In this document: positions 9,414 through 17,995 of the stretch, in pieces | How positions within the stretch are numbered: position 1 is the first letter of the stretch | Layout: each line of letters begins with the position of its first letter | Source of the DNA: Streptomyces sp. Ag109_O5-1 | GTDB taxonomy: Bacteria; Actinomycetota; Actinomycetes; Streptomycetales; Streptomycetaceae | Assembly: GCF_003814875.1 (NCBI RefSeq) | Contig: NZ_RKQF01000001.1 | Location: forward strand, 7,812,001-7,876,000 | Length of the DNA: 64,000 nucleotides | Direction of reading: 5' to 3' | The notes under the pieces: model-generated | Databases searched by the model: none | The model's input: the letters and a program-made list of their open reading frames with translations, nothing else | What the model was told of the DNA's origin: nothing | Translations under genes and position numbers: made by a program

Positions 9414-9600
9414 CCCTTCACCCCCGGTCCGGTGTCACGCAAATCCGTCACCACCTCCAACGACCACCACCGGTAAAGGTCACGCATTCGACGCAGGAAC
9501 TCCCGTTCCCCACCTAGAATCCACCCGCGGGTGCCTGGAAAAACTCACTCACGCACGCCAGAACGCGTTCAAGCACTGTCGATCGCCAACTGTTCACAAC

Positions 9601-9945
9601 CCCTCCATCGCCTCCTCCGCGGGCGAGATGATCTCCACCTCCGCCGACCTGACCCGCTTCTACGAGACCCTGCTGCGCGGCAGCCTCCTCCCTCCCCACC
9701 AGCTCAAGGAAATGAAGACCACCACCCCCGTCCCCGGCGCCCCCAACACCGCCTACGGCCTCGGCCTGATCGACCACACCCTCTCCTGCGGCCGCCACGT
9801 CTGGGGCCACGACGGCGGCATCCACGGCTCCACCTCCACCGCCGCCACCACAGCAGACGGCCGCCACGCCCTGGCCCTGAACTTCAACGCGGACTGGACG
9901 GGAGACCCGGAGACGGTGATGGAGGCGGAGTTCTGCGGGGAGTGA
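9601..9945 (+). pseudogene. 3' part of the interrupted serine hydrolase
   Basis: Starting directly at the insertion junction, the frame reads NPSIASSAGEMISTSADL and continues to TGA 9945. It carries the C-terminal part of a class C beta-lactamase-like hydrolase, including HVWGHDGGIHG, which corresponds to the family's third catalytic motif (H-x-G). There is no start codon or ribosome site of its own. The piece is separated from its 5' portion by 1821 bp and is not expected to be expressed as a functional protein. Confidence 0.88.
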
Positions 9946-10259
9946 GCCCGGCGTCGATCATCCGACGGCCTACACCGGCGTCCGTTCAGCCGACTCGCTT
10001 GCCACTCTTTTTGCCGTCGGCTCTGCTGTCGTCGAGTGCGTGGAGGCGCTCGTGGGTCGCGTAAAAGCGCAGGTCAGGAGGATGGGTAGGATGACGGTCG
10101 GGTGATGTTGGGAGTGCGGGGTCCGGCGCTCGCCATGTAAACGCAGCCGACTCCGGGCCGAGACATTCCGTTCATCCGAATGAAACGTCTGTACCGCCTC
10201 ATATCGGCTAACCCGCGGTTCCCGGGGATGGCTCGATATGGTGCAAGGCTGGTGATCGT
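9946..10259. other. Intergenic region upstream of glycosyltransferase
   Basis: 314 bp without a convincing gene, containing several short A/T-containing patches unlike the surrounding coding DNA (for example around 10135-10250). It presumably holds the promoter of the glycosyltransferase, but no clear -10/-35 pair or operator was recognised. Confidence 0.5.
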
Positions 10260-11486
10260 GTGGGCGCTCGGCTCGGACTTCGTGTGCTCTCGGTCTACGA
10301 GGGATTTTTCTCCGGGGGAGCCCGGATCGTGCACAGCGATGTGCTGCTCGGCCTGGTAGAGGGCGGGCAACAGTGGCATCGCGTGCTGAGTGTGCACGGT
10401 GAGGTCTACCGGGAAGCCACCACACAACGCATGGAGGACGACGCCTGCTACCGCGCCCTTACGGCCGGTGGTATCGACGTCACCTCCCTCGGCCGTACCG
10501 CCGGGCTCGTCGACGGCACCGTCGCCGCCTCGGTCTTCAGCGGGCCCGAACTGGCCGACACGGCCCGGGCCATGGCCGGCGCGGATGTGATCCTGTCGCT
10601 GAAGGAGCAGCCGCTGGCGCTGCTCAACCAGGGCGGGCTGCCGCGTCGGCCCGTCGTGGTGTGCCTGCACCGGTCCGACCCGGAGAACCAGGGCCCGGCG
10701 CTGGACGAGCTCAAGGCCGCCATCGCGGACGGGACGGTTGTGGCGTGCGTCTGCTGCGCCGAGTCGACGCGGGACGCGTACGAGGCCGCCGGGATCCCCG
10801 GTGAGCTGCTGCACGTGATCCCCAACGGGGTCGACCTGCTCCGGTTCCGGCCGGATGCCGCGGTGCGGCTCGCCTTCCGGGAGTCCCTCGGGATTCCCGC
10901 CACGGCCCCCGTCGTCGTCTTCGCCGCCCGGTACGCCGGTATGAAGAACGTCCCGCTCTTCCTGCGGGCGGCCAGGGCGTGGCTGGCCCGCGAAGGGGGC
11001 GGCCACGTGATCATGTGCGGTGCGGGGATGACCGACGAGAACCCCGCCCTCTGGGCGGACATCGAGGTCGCCTTCGGCGCCGACCGTGCCGCCCTCGGCG
11101 ACCGTGTGCACCTGCTCGGCGTACGGCACGACATGGAGGCCGTCTACGCCGGATCCGACGTCGTCGCCCTCACCTCCGCCTCGGGCGAGGCGGCGCCGCT
11201 CTGCCTCATCGAGGGCATGATGTGCGGCGCCGTACCCGTCACCACGGACGTCGGCGACAGCGCGTCGATCGTCGAGGGGCATGGCTTTGTGACGCCCTTC
11301 GATCCGGATGCCATCGCCTTCGCCTGGTCCGCGGCCGTCGCCGAGCGGCAGACCTTCGCACCGGCGCTGGACGCGAGTCGCGAGCGGTTCAGCCGTACGC
11401 GGATGATCGCCGCGTATGCCGACCTGCTCGGCCGCGTCGTCGGCGACGTACGCGACGAACTGCGTCCAGGCGTCAGCGGGCAGTAG
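10260..11486 (+). CDS. Glycosyltransferase, GT4-like (GT-B fold)
   Basis: 408 residues from a GTG start. The N-terminal domain opens with LRVLSVYEGFFSGGARIVHS, the donor/acceptor loop typical of GT-B enzymes. The C-terminal domain has VIPNGVDLLRFRP, VVFAARYAGMKNVPLF and the sugar-nucleotide site ending SGEAAPLCLIEGMMCGAVPV with the conserved EGM glutamate. It transfers a sugar from an activated nucleotide donor; acceptor and donor cannot be told. No cell-envelope or antibiotic gene cluster surrounds it, so the pathway is unknown. Confidence 0.85.
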   Translation: MGARLGLRVLSVYEGFFSGGARIVHSDVLLGLVEGGQQWHRVLSVHGEVYREATTQRMEDDACYRALTAGGIDVTSLGRTAGLVDGTVAASVFSGPELADTARAMAGADVILSLKEQPLALLNQGGLPRRPVVVCLHRSDPENQGPALDELKAAIADGTVVACVCCAESTRDAYEAAGIPGELLHVIPNGVDLLRFRPDAAVRLAFRESLGIPATAPVVVFAARYAGMKNVPLFLRAARAWLAREGGGHVIMCGAGMTDENPALWADIEVAFGADRAALGDRVHLLGVRHDMEAVYAGSDVVALTSASGEAAPLCLIEGMMCGAVPVTTDVGDSASIVEGHGFVTPFDPDAIAFAWSAAVAERQTFAPALDASRERFSRTRMIAAYADLLGRVVGDVRDELRPGVSGQ

Positions 11487-11537
11487 GAGAGCGGGGCCGA
11501 CGGGGTTCCAGGAGAGCCGGCACCGGAAGCCGGAGAG

Positions 11538-12080
11538 TCACCCGGGCAGCGGGTCGTCGCGGAGGACGCCGTAGAGGACGCCGTCGCGCCAGTGGCCGTC
11601 CCGGAACACGACGCCGCGCATCACGCCTTCGCGGGTGAACCCCGCCTTTTCCAGGGCGCGTTGCTCTGCAATGTTCTCCAGGTCGGTGTCGGCCTGGATG
11701 CGTTGCACCGGCGTGTGGGCGAACAGGTAACGGACGAGGAGAAGTTGCGCGCGTGTACCGACGCCTCGGCCACGCGCCTCCGGTGCCAGTGCGATGCCCA
11801 TGCTCCAGCAGTACGACGTGGGGCCCGTCCTCAGCTTGTGCCAGGAGACGAAGCCGAGCGGAGCGTCCGCGTCGGAAGTGTCGACGACCAACTGGCCGTC
11901 GTCCGGGCCGAGCAGACCGTTCTCCGCGAAACGGCGCCGGAAGCGGTCGGGGTCCCGCCAGCCGAACCACTGGAAGGAACTGGCCGCTTCGGGGTCGAAG
12001 AGGAACCGCTCCAGCAGAGGGAGGTCGTCCTCACGGGCGGGGCGCAGTATCACGGAGGCGTCATCGCTCATCCCGGTCAC
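11538..12080 (-). CDS. GNAT-family N-acetyltransferase
   Basis: 180 residues, similar in layout to RimJ/RimL-type acetyltransferases. The acetyl-CoA pyrophosphate loop is EARGRGVGTRAQLLLV, preceded by the beta strand SMGIALAP and followed by IQADTDLENIAEQRALEKAGF, where the Asn/Ala pattern closes the fold. Two ATGs (12080 and 12071) are possible starts. It is convergent with the glycosyltransferase and divergent from the DinB-like gene. The substrate is unknown: protein N-termini, aminoglycosides or small amines are all possible in this family. Confidence 0.85.
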   Translation of the reverse strand: MTGMSDDASVILRPAREDDLPLLERFLFDPEAASSFQWFGWRDPDRFRRRFAENGLLGPDDGQLVVDTSDADAPLGFVSWHKLRTGPTSYCWSMGIALAPEARGRGVGTRAQLLLVRYLFAHTPVQRIQADTDLENIAEQRALEKAGFTREGVMRGVVFRDGHWRDGVLYGVLRDDPLPG

Positions 12081-12150
12081 GTTAGCCCCTGGCGACGCGC
12101 GGGATTAATGGTTTGACGGCGGTGCCCGGCGTCGCGGATCGTTCCGCGCG

Positions 12151-12660
12151 ATGACAGAGACACGTACGGACACGCCTCCCGCCTGGGATGAGCGCACCCA
12201 GTTGACCACGTTCCTCGACTACGTCCGGGACACCGCCCGCGCCAAGTGCGAGGGGGTTTCCGCGGAGGACGCGCGCCGGGCCCCGCTGCCGGGGTCCCCG
12301 CTGATGACCATCTCCGGGCTGATCAACCATCTCCGGTGGGTCGAGTACTACTGGTTCCAGGTCGTCTTCCTCGGGGAGGAGGACCAGGGGCCCTGGACCG
12401 AGGAGGACCCCGACCGCGAGATGCGGATCGCCGTCGACTTCCCGCTGGAGCAGCTGCTGGCGGAGTACGAGGAGCAGAGCGCCCGGTACCGGGAACTGGT
12501 CGCCTCGGCCGGCCTCGACGCGGAGGCCAGGACCCCGATCCGCGACGGCCGGCGTCCCGACCTGCGCTGGATCCTCCTCCATCTGACCGAGGAGACGGCC
12601 CGCCACAACGGCCACCTCGACATCATCAGGGAGATCGTCGACGGCCGTACCGGCGTGTGA
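12151..12660 (+). CDS. DinB-like (DUF664) putative thiol-dependent metalloenzyme
   Basis: 169 residues predicted as a four-helix bundle. Candidate metal-binding histidines are seen in SGLINHLRWVEYYWF, LRWILLHLTEETARHNGHLD and the terminal DIIREIVDG. This pattern (NHLxWVE and HLxEExARHNGHxDIIRE) is the actinobacterial DUF664 branch of the DinB/YfiT superfamily, some members of which use mycothiol in conjugation reactions. The actual substrate is not evident. The gene stands alone, and a hydrophilic 30-residue N-terminus precedes the first helix. Confidence 0.85.
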   Translation: MTETRTDTPPAWDERTQLTTFLDYVRDTARAKCEGVSAEDARRAPLPGSPLMTISGLINHLRWVEYYWFQVVFLGEEDQGPWTEEDPDREMRIAVDFPLEQLLAEYEEQSARYRELVASAGLDAEARTPIRDGRRPDLRWILLHLTEETARHNGHLDIIREIVDGRTGV

Positions 12661-12768
12661 GCCGGCGGCGGTTCGCACCGGACACCGTCCTGACGGCATG
12701 CGGAGGGGCCGTCGGTCCCCCTCCGAACCGGCGGCCCCTCCGCTCCCCTCCTGCTGCCGCGATCCCCC

Positions 12769-13818
12769 TTATCGGGGCAGCACCACGACATACGCGGCCG
12801 GATCGCGGTCGCCGGCCGCCATCAGGGCCGTCCGGACCACCGCCGCCTGCTGCTCCATCGAGTCGCGCAGCTTCTGCGGCGTGATGTGGACGACCGTGAT
12901 GCCCAGCCGCTCCAAGTGCTCCCGCTTGCGGGCGTATTCGGACCACTGGGCGTCCTCGTCCTGCCGGTGGCCCTGGTGCGGGGCGCGGGTGTCCAGTTCG
13001 ACGCCGACCGCGTGGTCGGGCCAGTAGGCGTCCAGACCGCCCAGGTGCGGGCCGCCAGGCAGCCGCAGGTCCACGTTCCAGACCGGGTCGGGCAGGCCGT
13101 ACTCGTGGACCATGCGGTAGAGGCGGTCCTCCGCGAGCGCCCGGCCCTCGGCGACCAGGGAGTCCACCGCGTCCACCACGTGCGGGCGCGAGAGCAGCTT
13201 CGCCTGGGTCAACTCCCGTACCACAGCTGCCGGTTCGCAGTGGCGGCCGCGTACCGCCTCGGTCAGCAGCCGCCGTACCGCCGCCGCGTCGGCCAGTTCC
13301 GCCACCGCGTCCGCGAGGGCGCGGGGGACCGGGGCCACCGGGAGGCCGGTCACCGGCTCGGGGGCCGGCAGGGCCGAGGTGCGGATCACGCGGACGTAGG
13401 AGGTCGAGCGCAGCCGGCGCAGGCGGGGGACCAGGACGTCCACGTGGTCCAGGGACAGGAGCGGCGGGGTGGACGAGAAGCCGTGGAGGGTCAGTGCCGC
13501 CAGGCCCGTGATCATCGCCTCCGGGTAGACCGAGCGGTGCGGGGAGTCCGGGGTCGGCTGGGCGGGGACGCCCGGGGTGGACTCGCGGGCCGCGAACAGC
13601 AGGGCCCCGTGCAGGCGTTCCTCGCTGGTGGCCGGGCCGGGGTGGAGCAGGATCACGCCCGGCAGGAGCTGCTGCCAGGGGCCACCCGGCCGGCTCTGCT
13701 CGGCGATCTCGTTGGCCGAGACGCCGTGGGAGCGGAGCTGGGCCGTCGTCAGCACCCGGCGGTGGACGTGGGAGAGGTGGCGGAGGGGGCGGGGGGAGAG
13801 CGGGGTGTTGTGGGTCAT
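12769..13818 (-). CDS. AbiEi-like N-terminal / DUF559-like C-terminal protein
   Basis: 349 residues from ATG 13818; the frame stays open to 13974 but passes through a terminator hairpin, so the long start is rejected. The N-terminus (RRVLTTAQLRSHGVSANEI) is the winged-helix type seen in AbiEi family antitoxins and their orphan relatives. The C-terminus has GLDAYWPDHAVGVELD with following Lys/Arg residues and a final ITVVHITPQKL strand, matching the D-ExD layout of DUF559/Vsr-like restriction-endonuclease folds. No AbiEii-type nucleotidyltransferase toxin gene adjoins it, so a toxin-antitoxin role is unsupported. Function unknown. Confidence 0.75.
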   Translation of the reverse strand: MTHNTPLSPRPLRHLSHVHRRVLTTAQLRSHGVSANEIAEQSRPGGPWQQLLPGVILLHPGPATSEERLHGALLFAARESTPGVPAQPTPDSPHRSVYPEAMITGLAALTLHGFSSTPPLLSLDHVDVLVPRLRRLRSTSYVRVIRTSALPAPEPVTGLPVAPVPRALADAVAELADAAAVRRLLTEAVRGRHCEPAAVVRELTQAKLLSRPHVVDAVDSLVAEGRALAEDRLYRMVHEYGLPDPVWNVDLRLPGGPHLGGLDAYWPDHAVGVELDTRAPHQGHRQDEDAQWSEYARKREHLERLGITVVHITPQKLRDSMEQQAAVVRTALMAAGDRDPAAYVVVLPR

Positions 13819-13932
13819 GGCCGGGAGATTCCCGTGTCCGGTCCGCCCCGTAACCGGTGTTACGTGTTCGTCGAAGAATACGGACAAGACCGGACTAAAG
13901 GACGGGTGTTCGGATGCCGAGTAGGCGGCGAA

Positions 13933-13966
13933 AACCCCTGGTCCGATCGGGTGCGGACCAGGGGTT
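13933..13966. terminator. Strong hairpin terminator downstream of pepN
   Basis: A perfect 13-bp inverted repeat (AACCCCTGGTCCG / CGGACCAGGGGTT) with an 8-nt loop lies between the pepN stop and the next gene on the same strand. There is no long T-run, as is usual for Streptomyces terminators. Confidence 0.75.
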
Positions 13967-14025
13967 ACGGTCATGATTGACTGAATTGCGTAACGGTCAC
14001 CCGGCGGGATACCTCAGGCCAAAGG

Positions 14026-16605
14026 TCAACCGGTGATTGCCGCCGCGTCGCACTCCTGGCCGCGCAGCGCCCGCGCCAGATCGTCCCGCGCCTCCAGCAC
14101 CAGCCGACGCAGCGCGGGGGGCGCGTCGGTGTGCGCCGCCAGCCAGGCGTCGGTCGCCTCCAGCGTCTGCGGACTGTCCTGGTACGACGGATACAGACCG
14201 CGGACCACATCCATGCCGATCTGGATCGAGCGGTCCTCCCAGACGCGCGCGATCACCTCGAAGTACTTCTCCGCGTACGGGGTCAGCAGGTCCCGCTGGG
14301 ACGGCTGGGCGAAGCCCGCGATCGTCGCCTCGACCAGCGCGTTGGACAGCGCCTCCGACTCCACGACCTGCGCCCACGCCTGCGCCTTCACGGCCGCCGA
14401 GGGGCGGGCGGCCAGGCAGCGCACCTGGTGGCGCTTGCCGGACGCCGTGTCGTCCCGGGCCAGTTCGGCCGCCAGCGCGGACTCGTCGGCCGCGCCGTGG
14501 GCCGCCAGGGGTTCCAGGAACGCCCAGCGCAGCTCCTGGTCGACGTCCAGGCCGTCGATCGTCGTCGTGCCCGCCAGCAGCTCCTGGAGCAGCTGGAAGT
14601 CGGACCCGTCCGATGCCGTCGACGCGAAGAACCGCGCCCAGGCCAGCTGGTGCTCACTGCCCGGCTCCGCCTGCCGCAGCTCCCGCAGGGCGCCCTCGGA
14701 GAGCAGCCGCTCGGCCGTCTCCCGCCACGCCGGTGCCACATAGTGCACCAGCGCCGACTCCGCCCACGCCTGGAGCATCTGCAGCACACCGATGTCCGAC
14801 TCGCGGCCCGCGAACCGCAGCACCAGGCCGACGAAGTCCCGGGCCGGCAGCAGCGCGTCCCGGGTCAGGTTCCACAGCGCCGACCAGCACAGGGCCCGGG
14901 CCAGCGGATCGGTCAGGGCGCCCAGGTGGTCCCGGAGGGTCGCCAGCGACGTGTCGTCGAAGCGGATCTTGCAGTAGGTGAGGTCGTCGTCGTTGACCAG
15001 GACCAGTTCCGGCGCCTCGGCCCCGGCCAGCTCCGCGATCACCGTGCGCGGGCCGTCGACGTCCGCCTCCACGCGCGCGTACCGCTCCAGCGCGCCGTCG
15101 GCCGTACGGCCGTAGAGGCCGATCGCGACCCGGTGCGGGCGCAGCTCGGGGTGCGACTCAGCCGCCTCCTGCACCACCGCCAGCTCGGCGATCCGGCCGT
15201 CCGCGGCCAGCAGCACCTGCGGGGTCAGCGAGTTCACCCCGGCCGTCTGCAGCCACTTCCGCGCCCATGCGCTCATGTCCCGGCCACTGGTCTCCGCGAG
15301 TACCGACAGCAGGTCACCGAGCCGGGTGTTGCCGTACGCGTTGCGCTTGAAGTAGCGGCGGGCACCCTCCAGGAACGCGTCCTGGCCCACGTACGCCACG
15401 AGCTGCTTCAGCACGCTCGCGCCCTTCGCGTACGTGATGCCGTCGAAGTTGAGCTTGGCGTCCTGCAGGTCGCGGATGTCGGCCGTGATCGGGTGCGTGG
15501 ACGGCAGCTGGTCGGCGCGGTACGCCCACGCCTTGCGCCGGTTGGCGAAGGTGGTCCAGGCGTTCTCGAAGCGGGTCGCGCCGACGTTCGCGAACGTGCC
15601 CATGAAGTCCGCGAAGGACTCCTTCAGCCACAGGTCGTCCCACCACACCATGGTGACCAGGTCGCCGAACCACATGTGCGCCATCTCGTGCAGGATGACG
15701 TTGGCCCGCGCCTCGTACGACGCCTGTGTCACCTTGCCGCGGAAGATGTACTCCTCGCGGAAGGTCACCAGACCCGGGTTCTCCATCGCGCCGAGGTTGT
15801 ACTCGGGCACGAACGCCTGGTCGTACTTCCCGAACGGGTACGGGTAGTCGAAGTGCTCGTGGAAGAAGTCCAGGCCCTGCTTGGTGACCAGGAAGACGTC
15901 GTCGGCGTCGAAGTAGGGGGCCAGGCCCTTGCGGCACATCGCGCCGAGGGGGATGTCGAGCGTCGTCCCGTCGGGGAACGTCCGGGAGTAGGAGTCCGTC
16001 ACATAGTGGTACGGCCCCGCCACCACGCAGGTGATGTACGTCGAGATCGGCTTCGTCTCCGCGAACCGCCAGACACCGTCGGTCTGCTCACCGGCGCCGT
16101 TGCTCCACACCGTCCAGCCCTCCGGCGCCCGCACCTCGAAGCGGAACGGCGCCTTGAGGTCCGGCTGCTCGAAGTTGGCGAACACCCGGCGGGAGTCGGC
16201 GGGCTCGTACTGCGTGTAGAGGTAGACCTCGCCGTCCTCGGGGTCGACGAAGCGGTGCAGGCCCTCGCCGGTGCGGGAGTAGGCGCACTGCGCGTCCACC
16301 ACCAGCTCGTTCTCCGCGGCCAGGTCCTCCAGGGCGATCCGGGTGCCGTCGAAGACCTCGCCCGGGTCCAGATCCTTGCCGTTGAGGGTGACGGCGGTCA
16401 CGCCCGGTGCGATCAGGTCGGCGAAGCTCGACGCGCCCGGCTCGCTGCACCGGAAGCGGATCGTGGTGACCGAACGGAAGGTCCGCGGCCCGCCCTCGCC
16501 CTCGCCGACGGCGGACCGCACGTCCAGCGACACGTCGTAGCCGTCGACCGACAGCAGGGCGGCCCGCTCCCGGGCCTCGTCGCGGGACAGATTCTCACCG
16601 GGCAC
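14026..16605 (-). CDS. pepN: Aminopeptidase N (M1 zinc metallopeptidase)
   Basis: 859 residues from GTG 16605 (MPGENLSRDEARERAALL), chosen because AAGGGAG lies about 8 nt upstream; the GTG at 16614 is too close to that site. The substrate-anchoring GAMENPG and the zinc motif HEMAHMWFGDLVT with its downstream Glu in LKESFADF are intact, followed by the long ERAP1-like helical C-terminal domain. The cytoplasmic enzyme removes N-terminal residues from peptides late in protein turnover. Length matches the Streptomyces PepN family. Monocistronic, ending in a strong hairpin. Confidence 0.96.
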   Translation of the reverse strand: MPGENLSRDEARERAALLSVDGYDVSLDVRSAVGEGEGGPRTFRSVTTIRFRCSEPGASSFADLIAPGVTAVTLNGKDLDPGEVFDGTRIALEDLAAENELVVDAQCAYSRTGEGLHRFVDPEDGEVYLYTQYEPADSRRVFANFEQPDLKAPFRFEVRAPEGWTVWSNGAGEQTDGVWRFAETKPISTYITCVVAGPYHYVTDSYSRTFPDGTTLDIPLGAMCRKGLAPYFDADDVFLVTKQGLDFFHEHFDYPYPFGKYDQAFVPEYNLGAMENPGLVTFREEYIFRGKVTQASYEARANVILHEMAHMWFGDLVTMVWWDDLWLKESFADFMGTFANVGATRFENAWTTFANRRKAWAYRADQLPSTHPITADIRDLQDAKLNFDGITYAKGASVLKQLVAYVGQDAFLEGARRYFKRNAYGNTRLGDLLSVLAETSGRDMSAWARKWLQTAGVNSLTPQVLLAADGRIAELAVVQEAAESHPELRPHRVAIGLYGRTADGALERYARVEADVDGPRTVIAELAGAEAPELVLVNDDDLTYCKIRFDDTSLATLRDHLGALTDPLARALCWSALWNLTRDALLPARDFVGLVLRFAGRESDIGVLQMLQAWAESALVHYVAPAWRETAERLLSEGALRELRQAEPGSEHQLAWARFFASTASDGSDFQLLQELLAGTTTIDGLDVDQELRWAFLEPLAAHGAADESALAAELARDDTASGKRHQVRCLAARPSAAVKAQAWAQVVESEALSNALVEATIAGFAQPSQRDLLTPYAEKYFEVIARVWEDRSIQIGMDVVRGLYPSYQDSPQTLEATDAWLAAHTDAPPALRRLVLEARDDLARALRGQECDAAAITG

Positions 16606-16755
16606 GGGCGGCACTCCCTTGTCGTCGATACGCGTCGTTGTCGGTACGCCGGAACAGCACCGATCCTCCCATGTGCACCTGACAGCGGGTAGCGGGAATG
16701 GGGTGGCCGGTGCCGGTGTTGCCGCAGGAAAACGGCCGTATTACCGAGGAGAACC

Positions 16756-17418
16756 ATGTCCGAGACCGTGACCGGCTCCGGCAAGACCCCCGTCGACTTC
16801 TGGTTCGACCCGCTGTGCCCCTGGGCCTGGATGACCTCCCGGTGGGTCCTGGAAGTGGAGAAGGTCCGGGACATCGAGGTCCGCTGGCACATCATGAGCC
16901 TGGGCGTGCTCAACGAGAACCGGCTCGACGAGCTCCCCGAGGAGTACCGCGAGCTGCTGGAGACCAAGGCGTGGAAGCCGATCCGCGTGGTCACCGCGGC
17001 CTGGCAGAAGCACGGCGCGGACGTCCTCGGCCCGCTCTACACCGCGCTCGGCACCCGCATCCACAACAACGGCGAGGGTCCGACCCTGGAGGCCATCGCC
17101 GGCGCGCTCGCCGACGTCGGCCTGCCGGCCGACCTGATCGACTACGCCGAGCAGACCGACTTCGAGTTCGACGCCGAGCTGCGCGCCTCCCACAAGGAGG
17201 GCATCGACAAGGTCGGCCAGGACGTCGGCACCCCGGTCATCGCGGTGCCCGGCGCCGACGGCGAGCAGATCGCCTTCTTCGGCCCGGTCGTCACTCCCGC
17301 CCCCAAGGGCGAGGATGCGGCCCGACTGTGGGACGGCACCCTCGCGGTCGCCTCCGTCCCCGGCTTCTACGAGATCAAGCGGACCCGTACCAAGGGTCCC
17401 GACTTCAGCAACCTGTGA
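16756..17418 (+). CDS. DsbA-fold thiol oxidoreductase, mycothiol-dependent nitroreductase (Rv2466c) family
   Basis: 220 residues. Begins at ATG 16756 after a good ribosome site (GAGGAGAACC). The active-site region FWFDPLCPWAWMTSRW places a CPWA motif at the start of the thioredoxin fold, followed by the helical insertion and the cis-Pro strand VGTPVIAVPG. The mycobacterial relative Rv2466c has CPWC and uses mycothiol; here the resolving cysteine is replaced by Ala, implying a monothiol mechanism. It lies divergent from pepN and probably acts in cytoplasmic thiol redox or detoxification chemistry. Confidence 0.85.
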   Translation: MSETVTGSGKTPVDFWFDPLCPWAWMTSRWVLEVEKVRDIEVRWHIMSLGVLNENRLDELPEEYRELLETKAWKPIRVVTAAWQKHGADVLGPLYTALGTRIHNNGEGPTLEAIAGALADVGLPADLIDYAEQTDFEFDAELRASHKEGIDKVGQDVGTPVIAVPGADGEQIAFFGPVVTPAPKGEDAARLWDGTLAVASVPGFYEIKRTRTKGPDFSNL

Positions 17419-17427
17419 CCGTGCCGG

Positions 17428-17649
17428 TCAGCTGAAGGAGACGGGCAGGGAGAAGCCGTCCGACCGGTTGAAGCGGGGCTGCACCCACAGGCACTGGCCC
17501 AGCGAGGTCTTGCCCTCGCACCGCCAGAAGCCGTGCGCGCCCTTCTTCTCGTAGACCGACGCGATGTGCTTCTCCTCCTCCGCGGTGACCCGGCGGAACG
17601 GATGCAGCTTCTCGCCGGGGCAGTTGGGGCAGTGCAGCATGTCGGACAC
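17428..17649 (-). CDS. Small conserved Cys-containing protein
   Basis: 73 residues from GTG 17649, chosen because GGGAGG lies 5 nt upstream; the first ATG inside (17640) is too far from it. The sequence has CPNC near the N-terminus and two further cysteines (WRCEGK, LGQCLWVQP), suggesting a small zinc-binding fold. It is convergent with, and only 9 bp from, the DsbA-fold gene. No function is recognised. Confidence 0.65.
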   Translation of the reverse strand: MSDMLHCPNCPGEKLHPFRRVTAEEEKHIASVYEKKGAHGFWRCEGKTSLGQCLWVQPRFNRSDGFSLPVSFS

Positions 17650-17995
17650 GCGAGCCTCCCGGATCGGTCCGGCGAAACGGCCGGAACCGGGAGCATAGGT
17701 GCGCCGCCCTTTCTCGCATGAGCCCGGAATCCGCCCTGCCGGGGCGGATTCCGGACGCCGTCGGATGACCGTCACTTCCGCAGGCCGGCGGTGCCGTCTC
17801 GATCCGCGGCCGGGCTGAACCGGGGCATCCTCGCCCAGGGCTGGGGCCTGCTGAGGCGACGCACCGAGCAGAAGGCGCCGGGCCGGGTCGAGGACGTTCC
17901 CGCACCCACGTGGCCATTACAGCTGCCCTGTCCGACGGCCGGAAGCTGAACTGTCCGCAGCTCACGGTCAAGGAGCGCGCGCCGATCCGCAAGCA

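Larger units (their letters stand above)
7780..9600 (-). mobile_element. IS200/IS605-superfamily (IS1341-type) element carrying tnpB only
   Basis: An 1821-bp insertion inside the serine hydrolase gene. The tetranucleotide CAAC lies at both junctions (7776-7779 and 9597-9600; GTTG in the tnpB direction). Joining the flanks gives GCC CTC AAC CCC TCC ATC, which reads ALNPSI in frame with the 3' fragment, with no target duplication. This is the signature of insertion next to a fixed tetranucleotide by a Y1-type mechanism. No tnpA is present, so movement would need a helper. A 12-bp palindrome (GTCTCTAGAGAC, 7781-7792) marks the right end and GAACGCGTTC (9561-9570) lies near the left end. Confidence 0.88.

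Noticed and set aside
13819..13974. A longer N-terminus for the AbiEi-like protein
   Set aside because: The extension reads through the 13-bp terminator stem of pepN, and the family core starts at MTHNT.
14131..16692. An 853-codon open frame opposite pepN
   Set aside because: Antisense shadow. It has a low-complexity Arg/Val/Gln composition and no motif.
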